A stretch of 5,276 nt of DNA, from NCBI GenBank assembly GCA_025998775.1, contig BNWK01000092.1, positions 1 through 5,276 of the forward strand. The letters are read 5' to 3'. The notes under the pieces were generated by a model. That model was not told where the DNA came from, did no database searches, and saw only the letters and a list, made by a program, of their open reading frames with translations. Origin of the DNA: Alphaproteobacteria bacterium. Lineage in GTDB: Bacteria; Pseudomonadota; Alphaproteobacteria; UBA3830. The position numbers and the translations under genes were made by a program. Each line of letters opens with the position of its first letter. The stretch's first letter is position 1. Below are positions 5,156-5,276 of the stretch, in pieces.

Positions 5156-5276
5156 GAGTAGAGAACGCCATTACTGCCGTTCCCCCTCCACAGAACCGTA
5201 CGAGCCCTACTAAGGCATACGGCTCCCAGTAGTGTCTTCATAAATTTTTTTTTTCACATATGAGCGTATATCCTTG
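5155..5276 (-). ncRNA. group II intron 3' end: domains V and VI (5' part outside window)
   Basis: On the minus strand, 5225-5193 forms the near-invariant domain V hairpin. GAGCCGTA pairs with TACGGTTC, includes the catalytic AGC triad (5224-5222), and is followed on the 3' strand by the two-base CG bulge (5202-5201) and an upper stem GCCT/AGGGC with a TAGT-type loop. Domain VI follows at 5188-5156. GAG pairs with CTC, then an unpaired A at 5159 marks the lariat branch point, and GGGGAACG pairs with CGTTCTCT (with G-U pairs) around a 10-nt loop. Group II introns are self-splicing, mobile ribozymes. Upstream, 5276-5238 reads QGYTLICEKKNL and then TGA, possibly the tail of an intron-encoded reverse transcriptase, though this is too short to confirm. 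The 3' splice site should fall a few bases after A5159, near 5150-5155. The intron lies in the same orientation as the transposase, as required to splice its mRNA. Confidence 0.82.

Larger units (their letters stand above)
4779..5276 (-). mobile_element. IS4-family (IS50/Tn5-like) insertion sequence, one end, invaded by a group II intron
   Basis: The element is recognised from the Tn5-type transposase C-terminus reading towards its left end and from a possible terminal repeat at 4779-4797. It continues past the right edge of the window and is interrupted from about 5155 by group II intron sequence. The second terminus, the N-terminal transposase exon and any target-site duplication are outside the window, so family and boundaries are provisional. 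The flank beside the proposed end is GCTTTGTAG (4770-4778), which would be one copy of a 9-bp target duplication. Confidence 0.65.

Noticed and set aside
5238..5276. Twelve residues plus stop (QGYTLICEKKNL) as an annotated reverse transcriptase C-terminus
   Set aside because: The position just upstream of domain V fits an intron-encoded protein, but 12 residues with a poly-A codon run carry no diagnostic motif.
1..5276. tRNA, rRNA or CRISPR content
   Set aside because: Reading both strands, I found no cloverleaf-like tRNA, no rRNA motifs and no regularly spaced repeat-spacer array.

Overview
The window is 5.3 kb of moderately AT-rich bacterial DNA carrying housekeeping-type genes, a small signalling or biosynthetic operon, and the edge of a nested mobile element. 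The mix suggests a proteobacterium. A Legionellales-like or other host-associated lineage is a reasonable guess, because cyclodipeptide synthases of this general type are known from Rickettsiella, Fluoribacter/Legionella and Parachlamydia. I cannot assign taxonomy from the sequence alone.

Layout, left to right. Bases 1-737 (+) hold the C-terminal third of a RecD2/RecD-like superfamily 1 helicase whose 5' part lies outside the window. It converges on a 90-aa HU-family DNA-binding protein (859-1131, -), with a weak possible terminator between them. Two closely linked minus-strand genes follow: a 227-aa tRNA-dependent cyclodipeptide synthase (CDPS, 2988-3671) and, 9 bp downstream, a soluble 591-aa PAS-histidine kinase-receiver-receiver protein (1203-2978). 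HU lies 71 bp beyond the kinase on the same strand and could receive read-through. A 322-bp divergent region (3672-3993) holds a candidate CDPS promoter with consensus-like boxes but a 19-bp spacer, an 18-codon upstream ORF that overlaps the CDPS start codon, a pair of 20-bp ACCGGACATT repeats that look like an insertion-sequence end remnant, and a near-perfect sigma70 promoter driving a secreted Sel1-like protein (3994-4668, +).

The right end is mobile DNA. An IS4-family, Tn5/IS50-like transposase C-terminus (minus strand, ending at 4842) is interrupted by the 3' end of a group II intron: domain V at 5193-5225 and domain VI with a bulged branch-point A at 5159. A possible terminal repeat resembling the Tn5 mosaic end lies at 4779-4797.

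The most interesting unit is the CDPS plus hybrid kinase operon. CDPSs use aminoacyl-tRNAs to make cyclic dipeptides, and their usual neighbours are tailoring enzymes. Here the only close partner is a membrane-free PAS sensor kinase with two receivers and no output domain. This suggests a signalling system in which a diffusible cyclodipeptide is made and sensed in the cytoplasm. That link is inferred from gene arrangement and is not shown by the sequence.
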